The notes: generated by a model from the sequence alone, not told the origin. A stretch of DNA of 64,000 nucleotides from Nocardioides seonyuensis (GCF_004683965.1 NZ_CP038436.1:1488001-1552000), one strand, 5' to 3'. Counted from the first letter of the stretch, positions 1 through 9,801 are shown. Program-made: numbers and translations.

Positions 1-439
1 TGTGGCGTCGGGCGTCGAACCCCCAGAACGCCAGTCGCACCCAGGCGAGATCGCGGCGCCCCACCGGGCAGCCGGGCCGCCAGGTCGAGCGGCGGATCAC
101 GTGCCGGGGTGCGGGTACGACGACACGAGCGGCGTAGCCCTCGCCGGGCAGCGCAGGCAGCCGGTCGGGCAGCGTCCACCCCCGGGTCCGCAGGGCAGGG
201 GGCGTGCGTCGTACCTCGCCGTAGCCGGTCGCAGGGTCGACCGGGAGCTCGCGGGTGCCCAGCCACGACGGCGGCCTGCTGCCGAGTCCCGAGCTGGGTG
301 CCACGAGCGTGCCGTCGGTGCGCGGCTGCAGGACGGTGCGGGCGTACTCGCGTGCACCTGTCACGACAGGTGCGGGCGCGCCCAGGGACAGCGTGACGGC
401 CTGCACGAGCAGGCCGGCGAGCGCCGCAGACAGAGCCAT
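1..439 (-). CDS. M15-family metallopeptidase, N-terminal part (cut by left window edge)
   Basis: The frame runs from an ATG at 437-439 off the left edge, giving 146 codons. The N-terminus is a short hydrophobic stretch (residues 1-25) that reads as a Sec signal peptide, so the product is probably exported. Residues about 118-143 carry the pattern TWRPGCPV followed by FWGFDARRH, which is typical of the region just before the zinc-binding core in actinobacterial M15 D-Ala-D-Ala carboxypeptidase-like proteins. The zinc ligands themselves lie outside the window, so activity cannot be judged. The gene starts 52 nt after the stop of the histidine kinase at 492-2210 on the same strand and may be cotranscribed with it. 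A second M15 gene lies at 55179-56381. Confidence 0.6.
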   Translation of the reverse strand, partial: MALSAALAGLLVQAVTLSLGAPAPVVTGAREYARTVLQPRTDGTLVAPSSGLGSRPPSWLGTRELPVDPATGYGEVRRTPPALRTRGWTLPDRLPALPGEGYAARVVVPAPRHVIRRSTWRPGCPVGRRDLAWVRLAFWGFDARRH

Positions 440-491
440 CACCCCAACGTACGCCGGAAGGGTTGGTCAGGGAGGCGCGACCACATCAGCG

Positions 492-2210
492 TCAGCGTGG
501 GGTGCGACGCCGGTCGTCCATGGCCGGGAACATCAGGCGCACGGTGGTGCCCCTGCCCAGCTCGGACTCGACGCTGACCTGACCCTCGTGGCGCTCCACC
601 ACCCCCTTGACGATGTCGAGGCCGAGCCCGGTCCCCGGCCGGGCGAGTGCCTCGGGGTTGGACGAGCGGAAGAAGGGCGTGAACAGGGCGGCCTGGTCGT
701 CCACGGAGATGCCGAGCCCTTCGTCACGACAGGCGAGGACGAGCCACGGCCCCTCCCGTCGCAGCGAGACGGACACGTGGCCACCCGGGTCGGAGTACTT
801 CACCGCGTTGTCCACGACGTTGGTCAGGGCGCCGCTCAGCTGGTCGGGATCGCCGCGGGTCAGGCAGACCGTCGCCGGCTCGTCCATCTCGAGGGTCACC
901 CCAGCGCGGGACGCCACCGCCTCCATGGCGTTGGTCACCTCCTGCACCAGGGTCCCCACGTCGACGGTGACGCGGAACTGGTCGCGGTCGGGATCGCTGA
1001 CCCGGGCCAGGGTCGTGAGGTCGTTGACCATGCCCATCATGCGTACGACACCGCGCTCGATGGCCTCGAGCCGCTGTGCCGCCTCCGCGGGGAGGCCGTC
1101 GGCCATCGCCAGCAGCTCGGCGTTGGCCCGGATGATCGTGAGCGGCGTCTTGAGCTCGTGGGTGATGGTGTTGTGGAACGACCGGCGCAGCTCCTCGTGC
1201 CAGTTGAGCTGCTCGAGCAGGTCGCGCTCTCGGTGGGTGGCCCGGGCGTCGACGATCTTGCGCCCCAGGTCGTGGCCGAAGTCGAGGACTGCCTCGCTCT
1301 CCGCGTCGGTCCAGCGCCGGCCCTCCCACCCTCGCGCGATCAGCATGAGCCCCAGGGCGGTGCCCGATGCCCCGACCGGGGCGAGCACGACCGTGCGAGC
1401 GTCGACATCGTCCAGCATGGCGTCCAGGGCCGCCCCGATCGAGCGCAGCTCGTCGTCGCCCCAGACCTCGCCGGGTTCGACCACCACCACATGGTGCGAG
1501 GAGCAGGCGCGCTCCGCGGCGTCAGCCAGGGCGTCGCACTCTTCCGGGGACAGGCAGCGGCTCATCGGCCCGGTCCACCCCGCCCCGAAGACGTGCACCT
1601 CGAACGCAGTCGCGTCGAACGCGCCTCCCAGCTCTTCGACGGCCCGGCTCACCAGAGCCTCCTCGTCGTGGCGGACGTCCGGGGTGTGCAGGAGCCGGCG
1701 TACGACGGAGGTCATCCGCACGCTCTGGGCGAGCCGCTCGTGCTCCACGATGATGAGCAGGCACCGCAGGGAGAGCCGCAGGGCCTCGTCGACCTGCTCG
1801 GGCACCGCTGGACCGCCCTCCGCCGAACGCGCGGGACCGAGGTAGACGATCGCGCGCAGGTCGCCGTCCTCGTCGCGGACCGCCCGCACCAGCAGCTCAC
1901 CGCACCCCGGGCCCTCGGCCCTGAACCAGACGTCGTCCCCGTCGGGCTCCCCCTCGTCGAGGTCGACCCGCACCCGCTGGCGGAGCTCCTCGGTGTCGCG
2001 CAGCACGTCCTCGGGGGAGTCTCCGGCGACCGTGACGAGCTCGACGTGACCGTCGGGCCGCACCACCTCCACGACGCAGGACTCGACCCCCGCGCGCGCA
2101 GGGATGTCGAGGGTCACCTTCTGGACGAGCTCCCGGGTCTGCTCGTCGCCCCAGGCCTGGACGCGCGATCGGTCCGCCCCACCGTCCTGGTGTGCGACTC
2201 GTCCGTCCAC
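492..2210 (-). CDS. Soluble sensor histidine kinase (GAF-like plus HisKA/HATPase), orphan, paralog 1
   Basis: The 572-residue product has no membrane segment, so it is a cytoplasmic sensor kinase. A GAF-like sensory region spans roughly 165-325. The HisKA H-box HELKTPL puts the phospho-accepting His at 351. The HATPase N-box (TNVVDNAVKY, 463-472), G1 (DEGLG, 496-500), F-box (FTPFF, 510-514) and G2 (GTGLGL, 526-531) are complete, so the kinase should be active. I chose the GTG at 2210 because AGGGAGG sits about 4 nt upstream and because the N-terminus then aligns with the paralog at 2282-4084. A longer frame would run into that gene. No receiver or response-regulator gene is near. The input signal is unknown. 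Confidence 0.85.
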   Translation of the reverse strand: MDGRVAHQDGGADRSRVQAWGDEQTRELVQKVTLDIPARAGVESCVVEVVRPDGHVELVTVAGDSPEDVLRDTEELRQRVRVDLDEGEPDGDDVWFRAEGPGCGELLVRAVRDEDGDLRAIVYLGPARSAEGGPAVPEQVDEALRLSLRCLLIIVEHERLAQSVRMTSVVRRLLHTPDVRHDEEALVSRAVEELGGAFDATAFEVHVFGAGWTGPMSRCLSPEECDALADAAERACSSHHVVVVEPGEVWGDDELRSIGAALDAMLDDVDARTVVLAPVGASGTALGLMLIARGWEGRRWTDAESEAVLDFGHDLGRKIVDARATHRERDLLEQLNWHEELRRSFHNTITHELKTPLTIIRANAELLAMADGLPAEAAQRLEAIERGVVRMMGMVNDLTTLARVSDPDRDQFRVTVDVGTLVQEVTNAMEAVASRAGVTLEMDEPATVCLTRGDPDQLSGALTNVVDNAVKYSDPGGHVSVSLRREGPWLVLACRDEGLGISVDDQAALFTPFFRSSNPEALARPGTGLGLDIVKGVVERHEGQVSVESELGRGTTVRLMFPAMDDRRRTPR

Positions 2211-2281
2211 GGGACCTCCCTGCCCTGATCGTAGGTCCCAGCTCCCCCGGAGGTCATCGACCAGCCGTCGGGCGGTCGGTC

Positions 2282-4084
2282 TCAGGTCGGGCCGGGGTGG
2301 TCCTCGGGCCCCGCGAGCGGGAGACGGACCGTGAAGACGCTGCCATTCCCGTGCTCTGACGTCACGGAGATGGTGCCCCGGTGGCGCTCCACGATCCGCT
2401 TGGCGATCGACAGGCCCAGTCCGGAGCCCGGGCGCTGGCGCGCACGGGGATCCCCCGAGCGGTGGAACTCGCCGAAGACCAGATCCTGGTCCGCCGGGGT
2501 GATACCGATCCCCGAGTCCGCGCACGTGAGGACTGCCCGGTCCCCGTCACGTCGTACCGTCACGTCGGCGCTGCCGCCGGGCTCGGTGTACTTCACGGCG
2601 TTCGAGACCAGGTTGGTGACCAGCATCTCCAGCTCGGCGGCATCGCCGGTGACCACCGAGCCCGAGTCGGCGTCGAAGGTGAGCTCCACTCCGGCGGCGC
2701 GTGCCTGCGCCTCGAAGAGGGCCGCCACCTCGGCCACGAGATCACCCAGGTCCACCGGTCGGCGCACGAGCGGGGTGTCGGACTGTCCGAGCCTGGTGAG
2801 CTCCAGAAGGCTCGACGCGAGCGCGGACAGGCGGTCCACGCTGCGACTCATGGTCGAGAGCGAGCGCACGATCGCCTCGGGCACCTGCAGACCGTCCTCG
2901 AGCTGCATGTCGATCAGCTCGAGGTGTCCCGCGAGCGCGCCGATCGGGTTCTTCATCTCGTGGGTGATGGTGGCGATGAGCTGGGTGCGGTACTGGTCGA
3001 GCCGCTGGAGCTCGCCGACGAGCTGCTCCTCCCGGGCGAAGGCCCGGGCGTTGACCACGGCGCGGCCTAGGTCGTGGCCGGCGGAGAGGGCCGCGATCGA
3101 CTCGGCCTCGGTCCACCTCACGTCATGACGGACCACCCAGACGTAGCCGAGTGCCTCGTCGGCCGCACCGATGGGCACCAGCACCACGGCCGCCGCGCCG
3201 AGCCGGGCGAGGTAGAGGTCGAGGTCCTCGCCGCCCTCGCGCGCCAGGATCTCGTCCCCCCAGACGTGTCCGGGCTCGACGATCAGCGCTGTCTGGGCGC
3301 TCCACGCCCGCTGTGCGGCCTCGTCCAGCAGCCGATGGTGCCGCGGATCGACGTCCTGCTCGCTCCTCCGGGAGAGATTGAGCTCGTGCCCGCCGTCGAA
3401 CAGGCGGATCTGGAGGTCGGAGGCGCGGAAACCCTCCTTCAGGTGGTGGCGGGCCTTCTTGAGGAAACCGCCCAGGTCGCGTTCGCTGGACATGGATCTG
3501 ATCGCGGCGCTGGCCGAGCGCGCGACTCGCAGCTGGCCCTCGAGCTGCTCGCGGTCGAAGTGGGTCAGGATCGCGCGCAGCTGGAGGGCGAGCATCGAGC
3601 CGAGCTCGCTGATCTGCTCGGGCGTGGGTCGGCGTCCCGAGAGCGGCTCGTCCAGGTAGACGATGCCACGCAGCCTCTCCTGCGCGTCGACGATCCGGGC
3701 GGCCAGCATATCCGTGGCGAGCCACGCGTCGGGCTCGTTCGCCGGCGGGAGCTCCGGCACGTGGCCGTACCTCGCCATCAGCTCACTGGCCTCGTCCGTC
3801 ATCCACTCGCCGGCGACGAAAGTGAAGGCGCCGTAGTCGGCGCCGAGGCTGAGCGCCGCGTGCATCGCGTCCACCGGGGAGGCCTGGCCCAGGAGGTCCC
3901 TGCCCTCGTCGTCCGCACCGGCGATGGCGACGAACTCCAGCATGCGGTCGGCGCGGAGCACCTCCACGGCGCACACCTTGAAGCCCGCCCGGGAGCGGAT
4001 GTCCTCGGCTATCGCCAGGAGTGCTGCCCGCTCCGGATCTCCTCCCCACGCGTGCGCGCGGGGTCGCTGCCACTCCACGTTCAT
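2282..4084 (-). CDS. Soluble sensor histidine kinase (GAF-like plus HisKA/HATPase), orphan, paralog 2
   Basis: This 600-residue protein has the same plan as its neighbour 71 nt downstream. An N-terminal region of about 180 residues has no assigned fold. A GAF-like domain spans about 190-345 (AAVVLVPIG core), followed by HisKA with H375 in HEMKNP. The HATPase has N491/N495, DSGIG (523-527) and GSGLGL (553-558). No transmembrane helix is visible. Both proteins share the motif W(S/G)xxAL-VVEPGxVWGDE in the GAF-like part, which shows they arose by duplication. The start is the ATG at 4084, with GGGGAAGG upstream. The gene is divergent from the acyl-CoA dehydrogenase. No cognate response regulator is visible, so any phosphotransfer partner must be encoded elsewhere. 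Confidence 0.85.
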   Translation of the reverse strand: MNVEWQRPRAHAWGGDPERAALLAIAEDIRSRAGFKVCAVEVLRADRMLEFVAIAGADDEGRDLLGQASPVDAMHAALSLGADYGAFTFVAGEWMTDEASELMARYGHVPELPPANEPDAWLATDMLAARIVDAQERLRGIVYLDEPLSGRRPTPEQISELGSMLALQLRAILTHFDREQLEGQLRVARSASAAIRSMSSERDLGGFLKKARHHLKEGFRASDLQIRLFDGGHELNLSRRSEQDVDPRHHRLLDEAAQRAWSAQTALIVEPGHVWGDEILAREGGEDLDLYLARLGAAAVVLVPIGAADEALGYVWVVRHDVRWTEAESIAALSAGHDLGRAVVNARAFAREEQLVGELQRLDQYRTQLIATITHEMKNPIGALAGHLELIDMQLEDGLQVPEAIVRSLSTMSRSVDRLSALASSLLELTRLGQSDTPLVRRPVDLGDLVAEVAALFEAQARAAGVELTFDADSGSVVTGDAAELEMLVTNLVSNAVKYTEPGGSADVTVRRDGDRAVLTCADSGIGITPADQDLVFGEFHRSGDPRARQRPGSGLGLSIAKRIVERHRGTISVTSEHGNGSVFTVRLPLAGPEDHPGPT

Positions 4085-4111
4085 CCCACGCGACCTTCCC
4101 CACGAACGACG

Positions 4112-4149
4112 CTGTGCTGCCCCACCTCGAGGGTCGCACCACAGCACAG
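4112..4149. promoter_or_regulatory. Inverted repeat in the kinase/acyl-CoA dehydrogenase divergent region
   Basis: CTGTGCTG at 4112-4119 is matched by CAGCACAG at 4142-4149, perfect 8-bp arms with a 22-bp spacer. It lies 27 bp upstream of the kinase ATG (4084), where it could be an operator or a leader hairpin. The assignment rests on symmetry alone. Confidence 0.3.
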
Positions 4150-4175
4150 ATCTGGAGGCTGTTTGCAGAATTTGA

Positions 4176-4210
4176 GGTCACCCGGATGTGACGCGTCCCG
4201 GGGTGTGACC
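4176..4210. promoter_or_regulatory. GTCAC/GTGAC half-site cluster upstream of acyl-CoA dehydrogenase
   Basis: GGTCAC (4176-4181), GTGAC (4188-4192) and GTGACC (4205-4210) lie within 35 bp, ending 19 bp before the dehydrogenase ATG. GGTCAC and GTGACC are exact reverse complements. This arrangement would suit a dimeric repressor of fatty-acid genes, but no regulator gene is adjacent. Confidence 0.25.
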
Positions 4211-4229
4211 AGCGAGTAACATCCATGCC

Positions 4230-5375
4230 ATGAAGCGCGAGATCTACGACGAGGACCACGAGGCATTCCGGAGCTCCGTCAAGGAGTTCCTCGACCGTGA
4301 GGTCGTCCCCAACCTCGAGTCCTACGCGGAGGGCCACGGCCTCGACCGCGACTTCTGGCTGGCTGCCGGCCGCCAGGGCTTCCTCGGCCTCGAGATCCCC
4401 GACGAGTTCGGTGGCTCCGAGGCTGGCGACTACCGCTTCAACGCGGTCCTCACCGAGGAGCTCGCCAAGGTCAACATGACCCTGCCGAGCTGCGTCGGGA
4501 TCCACGCCGACATCACCGTGCCCTACCTGGTCCACCTGACCAACGACGAGCAGCGCAAGCGCTGGCTCCCCAAGGCCGCCAGCGGTGAGCTCGTCACCGC
4601 GATCGGGATGACCGAGCCGGGCGGCGGCTCCGACCTCGCCAACCTCAAGACCACCGCCGTCCGCGACGGCGACGACTGGATCCTCAACGGCTCCAAGACC
4701 TTCATCACCAACGGCGGCTCGGCCGACCTGGTCCTGGTCGCGGCACGCACCAGCCCGGAGAAGAAGGCCAAGGGCATCTCGCTCTTCGCGGTCGACACCA
4801 CCCTCGACGGCTTCTCCGTGGGTCGCGTCCTCGACAAGGTCGGCCAGGACGAGTCCGACACCGCCGAGCTCGCCTTCGAGAACGTCCGCGTCAGCAACGA
4901 CGACCTGGTCGGCCCTCTCGACACCGGCTTCATCTCGATGATGCAGTTCCTGCCCCAGGAGCGGCTCGGCAGCGCGGTCACCAACCTCGCGCACGCCAAG
5001 CAGATCCTCGAGGAGACCATCCAGTACGCCAAGGACCGTCAGGCGTTCGGCCAGCCGATCGGGGCCTTCCAGAACACCCAGTTCCTCCTCGCCGACCTGG
5101 TCACGCGCATCGACGTCACGCAGGCCTACGTCGACCAGTGCGTCATCGCGCACACCAAGAAGGAGCTCACCCCCGTCGACGCCGCCAAGGCCAAGTGGTG
5201 GACCTCGCAGGTGCAGAACGACGTGCTCGACCACTGCGTGCAGGTGCACGGCGGCTACGGCTACATGAACGAGTACCGCGTCGCCCGCGCCTGGCGCGAC
5301 GCCCGGGTCACCAAGATCTGGGCGGGCTCCAACGAGATCATGAAGATGCTGATCGGGCGCGACCTGGGCCTGTGA
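4230..5375 (+). CDS. Acyl-CoA dehydrogenase (long-chain/isovaleryl-type active site)
   Basis: This 381-residue flavoenzyme should catalyse alpha,beta-dehydrogenation of an acyl-CoA, passing electrons to ETF in beta-oxidation or branched-chain catabolism. The FAD/substrate signature IGMTEPGGGSD is at 125-135 and the C-terminal signature WAGSNEIMK at 364-372. The position that carries the catalytic Glu in medium-chain enzymes (YEGT) is Ala here. A Glu in helix G (LPQER, E244) is the likely base, as in long-chain and isovaleryl-CoA dehydrogenases (family knowledge). The GGYGYMNEY segment (341-349) also resembles long-chain enzymes. The stop overlaps the thpR start by 4 bp, so the two are translationally coupled. 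Substrate chain length cannot be read from sequence. Confidence 0.93.
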   Translation: MKREIYDEDHEAFRSSVKEFLDREVVPNLESYAEGHGLDRDFWLAAGRQGFLGLEIPDEFGGSEAGDYRFNAVLTEELAKVNMTLPSCVGIHADITVPYLVHLTNDEQRKRWLPKAASGELVTAIGMTEPGGGSDLANLKTTAVRDGDDWILNGSKTFITNGGSADLVLVAARTSPEKKAKGISLFAVDTTLDGFSVGRVLDKVGQDESDTAELAFENVRVSNDDLVGPLDTGFISMMQFLPQERLGSAVTNLAHAKQILEETIQYAKDRQAFGQPIGAFQNTQFLLADLVTRIDVTQAYVDQCVIAHTKKELTPVDAAKAKWWTSQVQNDVLDHCVQVHGGYGYMNEYRVARAWRDARVTKIWAGSNEIMKMLIGRDLGL

Positions 5376-5950
5376 GGGCGTTCGTCGCGGCGCTCCCACC
5401 ACCGGAGGCGGTGGAGCACCTCGACGCCTTCCTGTCCTCCCGGCGGGAAGCGGCCGCGCTGAGCGGTCGGCACTACCGCTGGACCGACCCGTCCCAGTGG
5501 CACCTCACGCTCGCCTTCTCGTCCGAGGTGCCTGACCGCGCGCTCGATGACCTGGAGGCACGCCTGGAGCGAGCGGCCCGCAAGCGGCGCCCGGTCGAGC
5601 TGAGCTTCGCCGGCGGCGGCGCCTTCCCGCACCCCGACCGGGCGAAGGTCCTCTGGTCCGGCCTGCTGGCCAGCGAGGACGACCGGGTCGAGCTCGACCG
5701 CATGGCCACCGGCGCCCGGGCGGCGCTCGGCAAGGCCGGCGCCCAGGTCGACGGCCAGCGCTTCCGGGCCCACCTGACCCTGGCGCGGCTGGGCCACCCC
5801 GACAACGTCACGTCGTTCGTCCGGGTCCTCGACGCCTACCAGGGGCCGACCTGGACGCTGGACGAGGTGGCGCTGGTGGCGTCGTACCTCGGGGAGGGCC
5901 CCCGGCGTCGGCCGCGACACGAGGTCATCGGCACCTACCCCCTAGCCTGA
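5372..5950 (+). CDS. thpR: RNA 2',3'-cyclic 3'-phosphodiesterase (2H family, ThpR/LigT)
   Basis: The 192-residue product carries two HLTL motifs, at residues 44-47 and 134-137. These are the paired HxTx catalytic motifs of the 2H phosphoesterase superfamily. ThpR/LigT members hydrolyse 2',3'-cyclic phosphate ends of RNA to 2'-phosphates. Length and motif spacing fit the family. The GTG start at 5372 overlaps the acyl-CoA dehydrogenase TGA (GTGA), giving tight coupling. A longer in-frame reading from 5138 lies wholly inside the dehydrogenase and is rejected. The link to fatty-acid oxidation is positional only. Confidence 0.9.
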   Translation: MRAFVAALPPPEAVEHLDAFLSSRREAAALSGRHYRWTDPSQWHLTLAFSSEVPDRALDDLEARLERAARKRRPVELSFAGGGAFPHPDRAKVLWSGLLASEDDRVELDRMATGARAALGKAGAQVDGQRFRAHLTLARLGHPDNVTSFVRVLDAYQGPTWTLDEVALVASYLGEGPRRRPRHEVIGTYPLA

Positions 5951-5954
5951 GCGG

Positions 5955-6644
5955 GTGCACCGGCCGATCCTGCGCAGCCTGCGCCACTCGCTGGTGGAGC
6001 GCGTCCCACGCGACCACCGCGACACCCCCGCGGGTCTCCGGCGGCGCCAGGTGGTGTGCGTGCTGACCGTGCTGGTCGGTGCGGTGACCCTGGCGTGGTC
6101 GCTGCGCATCGAGCCGGGCAACCCGCTCTTCTACCCCGCCACGTCGGCGCTCGCCGCGGTGTGGACCGTGGGCGCCTTCGCCTCCGGCCAGCTCCACCTC
6201 GGCCGCATCGGGGACGTGCCCCGCCGCCCCGTCTGGCCGCCGATCGCGCTCGGGCTGGCCCTGGCCGGGGTGTTCGTCGTGGGGGCACTGGTGGTGCGCG
6301 AGATCCCGTTCCTGGCCGACCGCACCCAGGACGTGCTGGAGTACGCCGACGAGGGGCCGCTCGCCCTGCTCGTGGTGATCACCGCCGTCAACGGGATCGG
6401 CGAGGAGCTGTTCTTCCGCGGCGCGGTCTACGCCGCGATCCCCCGCCATCCCGTGGTCTGGACGACGCTGGCCTACGTGCTCGCGACCACCGTCACCGGC
6501 AACCCGATGCTGTCGTTCGCGGCGCTGCTGCTCGGGGTCGTGGTGGGACTGCAGCGCCGCGCCAGCGGCGGTGTCCTTGCGCCGATCCTGACCCACATCA
6601 CCTGGTCGCTGGCCATGCTGCTGGCGCTGCCCCTGGTGGTCTAG
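5955..6644 (+). CDS. CPBP-type intramembrane protein (CAAX protease/bacteriocin-processing family), degenerate motif 2
   Basis: This is a 229-residue membrane protein with hydrophobic helices near 33-50, 62-78, 95-114, 136-147, 168-180, 186-199 and 208-228. Residues 150-155 (EELFFR) match the EExxxR motif of the CPBP (Abi/CAAX) glutamic protease family, and H214 in HITWS fits the last motif. The middle FxxxH motif is not evident: the stretch at 176-184 reads LATTVTGNP. The enzyme is therefore either divergent or has lost activity. The GTG start is 5 nt after thpR, so it is probably in the same transcript. The substrate is unknown. Confidence 0.7.
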   Translation: MHRPILRSLRHSLVERVPRDHRDTPAGLRRRQVVCVLTVLVGAVTLAWSLRIEPGNPLFYPATSALAAVWTVGAFASGQLHLGRIGDVPRRPVWPPIALGLALAGVFVVGALVVREIPFLADRTQDVLEYADEGPLALLVVITAVNGIGEELFFRGAVYAAIPRHPVVWTTLAYVLATTVTGNPMLSFAALLLGVVVGLQRRASGGVLAPILTHITWSLAMLLALPLVV

Positions 6645-6655
6645 GCGTTGGCCGG

Positions 6656-7549
6656 TCAGGCACGCTCATCGGTCTCGGCCAATGCGATCCGCACCGCCTC
6701 GATGTAGCTCAGCGGCTCACCGGGCACGACGTCCCTGATCGAGTGGTCGGTGACGAGGACCTCGGTGCCCATGGAGTCGATGAGGTTGCGGCCCGTGGTG
6801 GCGTCGACGTCGGTGACCAGGGCCAGCCAGTACGACGACAGACGCGGCGTGAACACCGGCACGGTGGTCAGCGGGATGGGGGAGCCGCCGCGGACCTCGG
6901 CGACCACCTGCAGCATCTCGACGTACGTCAGCTGGTCGGGACCGCCGATCTCGAAGGTGCGGCCCAGGGCGTCCGGGTTGTCGGCCACGCCGACGAGGTA
7001 GCGGATGACGTCGTCCAGCGCGATCGGCTGGGTCCGGGTCTTCGCCCAGCGCGGCACGACCATGGCGGGGAGGTTCTTGACGAGCTGGCGGGTGATCTCC
7101 CACGAGATGCCGCCCGCACCCACCACCACCGCCGCCCGGAGCACGGTCACCGGGACGCCGCCCTCGGCGAGGAGTCCCTCGACCTCCCGGCGCGAGCGGA
7201 GGTGGGCCGAGAGGTCCTGGTCGTCGGAGCCGAGTCCGCCCATGTAGATGATCTGGCGGACCCCCGCCTCGGCAGCGACCCGGCCGAAGGCCCGCGCCGC
7301 ATCCGCGTCCTTGCGCTCGAAGTCGTCACTGTCGAGCGAGTGGACGAGGTAGTAGGCGATCTCCACGCCCGCCAGGGCGCCGACCAGCGAGTCAGGGTCG
7401 TGCACGTTGCCGAAGACCGGGTCACCGAGGCCGGCGTACTCCTCGGGAGTGCGGGTCATGGCCCGCACCTCGTGCCCCTCCTCGACCAGGGCCGGGACGA
7501 GACGTCGGCCGATGAAGCCGGATGCGCCGGTGACGAGGATGAGGGCCAT
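6656..7549 (-). CDS. NAD(P)-dependent SDR-family epimerase/reductase (NmrA/YbjT-like)
   Basis: The 297-residue protein opens with a beta strand and GASGFIG (8-14), the Rossmann dinucleotide-binding loop of extended or atypical short-chain dehydrogenases. MTRTPEEY near 35-42 suggests NADP preference through the Arg after strand 2. The classical YxxxK pair is absent. The pattern YLVHSL...IIYMGGLG is typical of NAD(P)H-binding NmrA-like or YbjT-like proteins, which may sense redox state or modify small molecules. The gene is convergent with the CPBP gene (11-nt gap) and divergent from the VIT transporter. No substrate can be assigned. Confidence 0.8.
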   Translation of the reverse strand: MALILVTGASGFIGRRLVPALVEEGHEVRAMTRTPEEYAGLGDPVFGNVHDPDSLVGALAGVEIAYYLVHSLDSDDFERKDADAARAFGRVAAEAGVRQIIYMGGLGSDDQDLSAHLRSRREVEGLLAEGGVPVTVLRAAVVVGAGGISWEITRQLVKNLPAMVVPRWAKTRTQPIALDDVIRYLVGVADNPDALGRTFEIGGPDQLTYVEMLQVVAEVRGGSPIPLTTVPVFTPRLSSYWLALVTDVDATTGRNLIDSMGTEVLVTDHSIRDVVPGEPLSYIEAVRIALAETDERA

Positions 7550-7559
7550 GCGTGCGACC

Positions 7560-7578
7560 TTAAGCCCAGCCTCACCTT
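7560..7578. promoter_or_regulatory. Possible partial DtxR/IdeR-like iron box between SDR and VIT genes
   Basis: The right half AGCCTCACCTT (7568-7578) resembles the AGGCTAACCTAA half of the actinobacterial DtxR/IdeR consensus, with about 9 of 11 matches. The left half matches poorly. It lies in the 66-bp divergent region 38 bp before a putative Fe/Mn transporter, which is the only reason to consider it. Confidence 0.2.
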
Positions 7579-7615
7579 CGTTGAATCATCCGCCGCCAGT
7601 GGCGAGGATCCCCCC

Positions 7616-8344
7616 ATGAGCATGGAGATCGGCACCGACGAGGACCCGCAGCACTTCCACGACGACTTCGGGGACATGAGCGGTCGCCTCAACTGGCTCC
7701 GGGCCGGAGTCCTCGGCGCCAACGACGGGATCGTCTCCACCGCGGGTGTCGTGGTGGGGGTGGCCGGGGCCACCGACGACCACGGCGCCATCCTCCTGGC
7801 CGGCATCGCCGCCCTCGTGGCCGGCGCCCTCAGCATGGGCGCAGGCGAGTACGTCTCCGTCAGCACCCAGCGCGACTCCGAGAGGTCCATCCTCACGCTC
7901 GAGGCGATGGAGCTGGAGAAGATGCCCGAGACCGAGCAGCGCGAGCTGGCGCTGATGCTCGAGGACAAGGGCCTCTCCGCCGAGACTGCGGCCCTGGCCG
8001 CCGAGGAGATGACCCTCCACGACGCGCTGCGCGCTCACGCCGACATCGAGTTCGGGATCGACCCGGACGCGCTCACCAACCCATGGCACGCCGCCTGGGC
8101 CTCGATGGTCGCCTTCACGGTGGGCGCGCTGCTGCCGCTGCTGATGATCGCCTTCGCGCCAGAGTCGGTCCGGGTGCTGGCCACCGTCGTCTCGGTCACC
8201 CTCGCGCTCGCCCTCACCGGCTACGTCAGCGCGGGGCTCGGCTTCAGCCCGCGGGTGCGCGCCATCCTCCGCACCGTGGCCGGAGGCCTGCTGGCAATGG
8301 GGGTCACCTACCTCATCGGCATGGCCGCCGGCACCCAGCTCTGA
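7616..8344 (+). CDS. VIT family (VIT1/CCC1-like) Fe2+/Mn2+ transporter
   Basis: The 242-residue product begins after GAGG 9 nt upstream of the ATG at 7616. The first helices contain LGANDGIVSTAGVVVGVAG (34-52), the signature of VIT1/CCC1 transporters, and SMGAGEYVSVSTQRD (78-92), the conserved TM2 end with metal-path Met, Glu and Ser. A charged cytoplasmic stretch rich in Glu (95-140) is the metal-binding domain typical of this family. Three further helices follow. The family exports Fe2+ or Mn2+ from the cytoplasm. A longer upstream frame is antisense to the SDR gene and is not coding. Confidence 0.9.
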   Translation: MSMEIGTDEDPQHFHDDFGDMSGRLNWLRAGVLGANDGIVSTAGVVVGVAGATDDHGAILLAGIAALVAGALSMGAGEYVSVSTQRDSERSILTLEAMELEKMPETEQRELALMLEDKGLSAETAALAAEEMTLHDALRAHADIEFGIDPDALTNPWHAAWASMVAFTVGALLPLLMIAFAPESVRVLATVVSVTLALALTGYVSAGLGFSPRVRAILRTVAGGLLAMGVTYLIGMAAGTQL

Positions 8345-8349
8345 CCTCG

Positions 8350-9798
<1,449 letters not shown>

Positions 9799-9801
9799 GG
9801 G

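Noticed and set aside
255..2228. Long plus-strand open frame antisense to the first histidine kinase (657 codons)
   Set aside because: High GC opens antisense frames. The translation is low-complexity Arg/Gly/Val/His-rich and has no domain, while the minus strand has a complete kinase.
6056..7615. Upstream extension of the VIT transporter frame
   Set aside because: It is antisense to the SDR gene and in another frame over the CPBP gene; the ATG at 7616 has a ribosome site and gives the family N-terminus.
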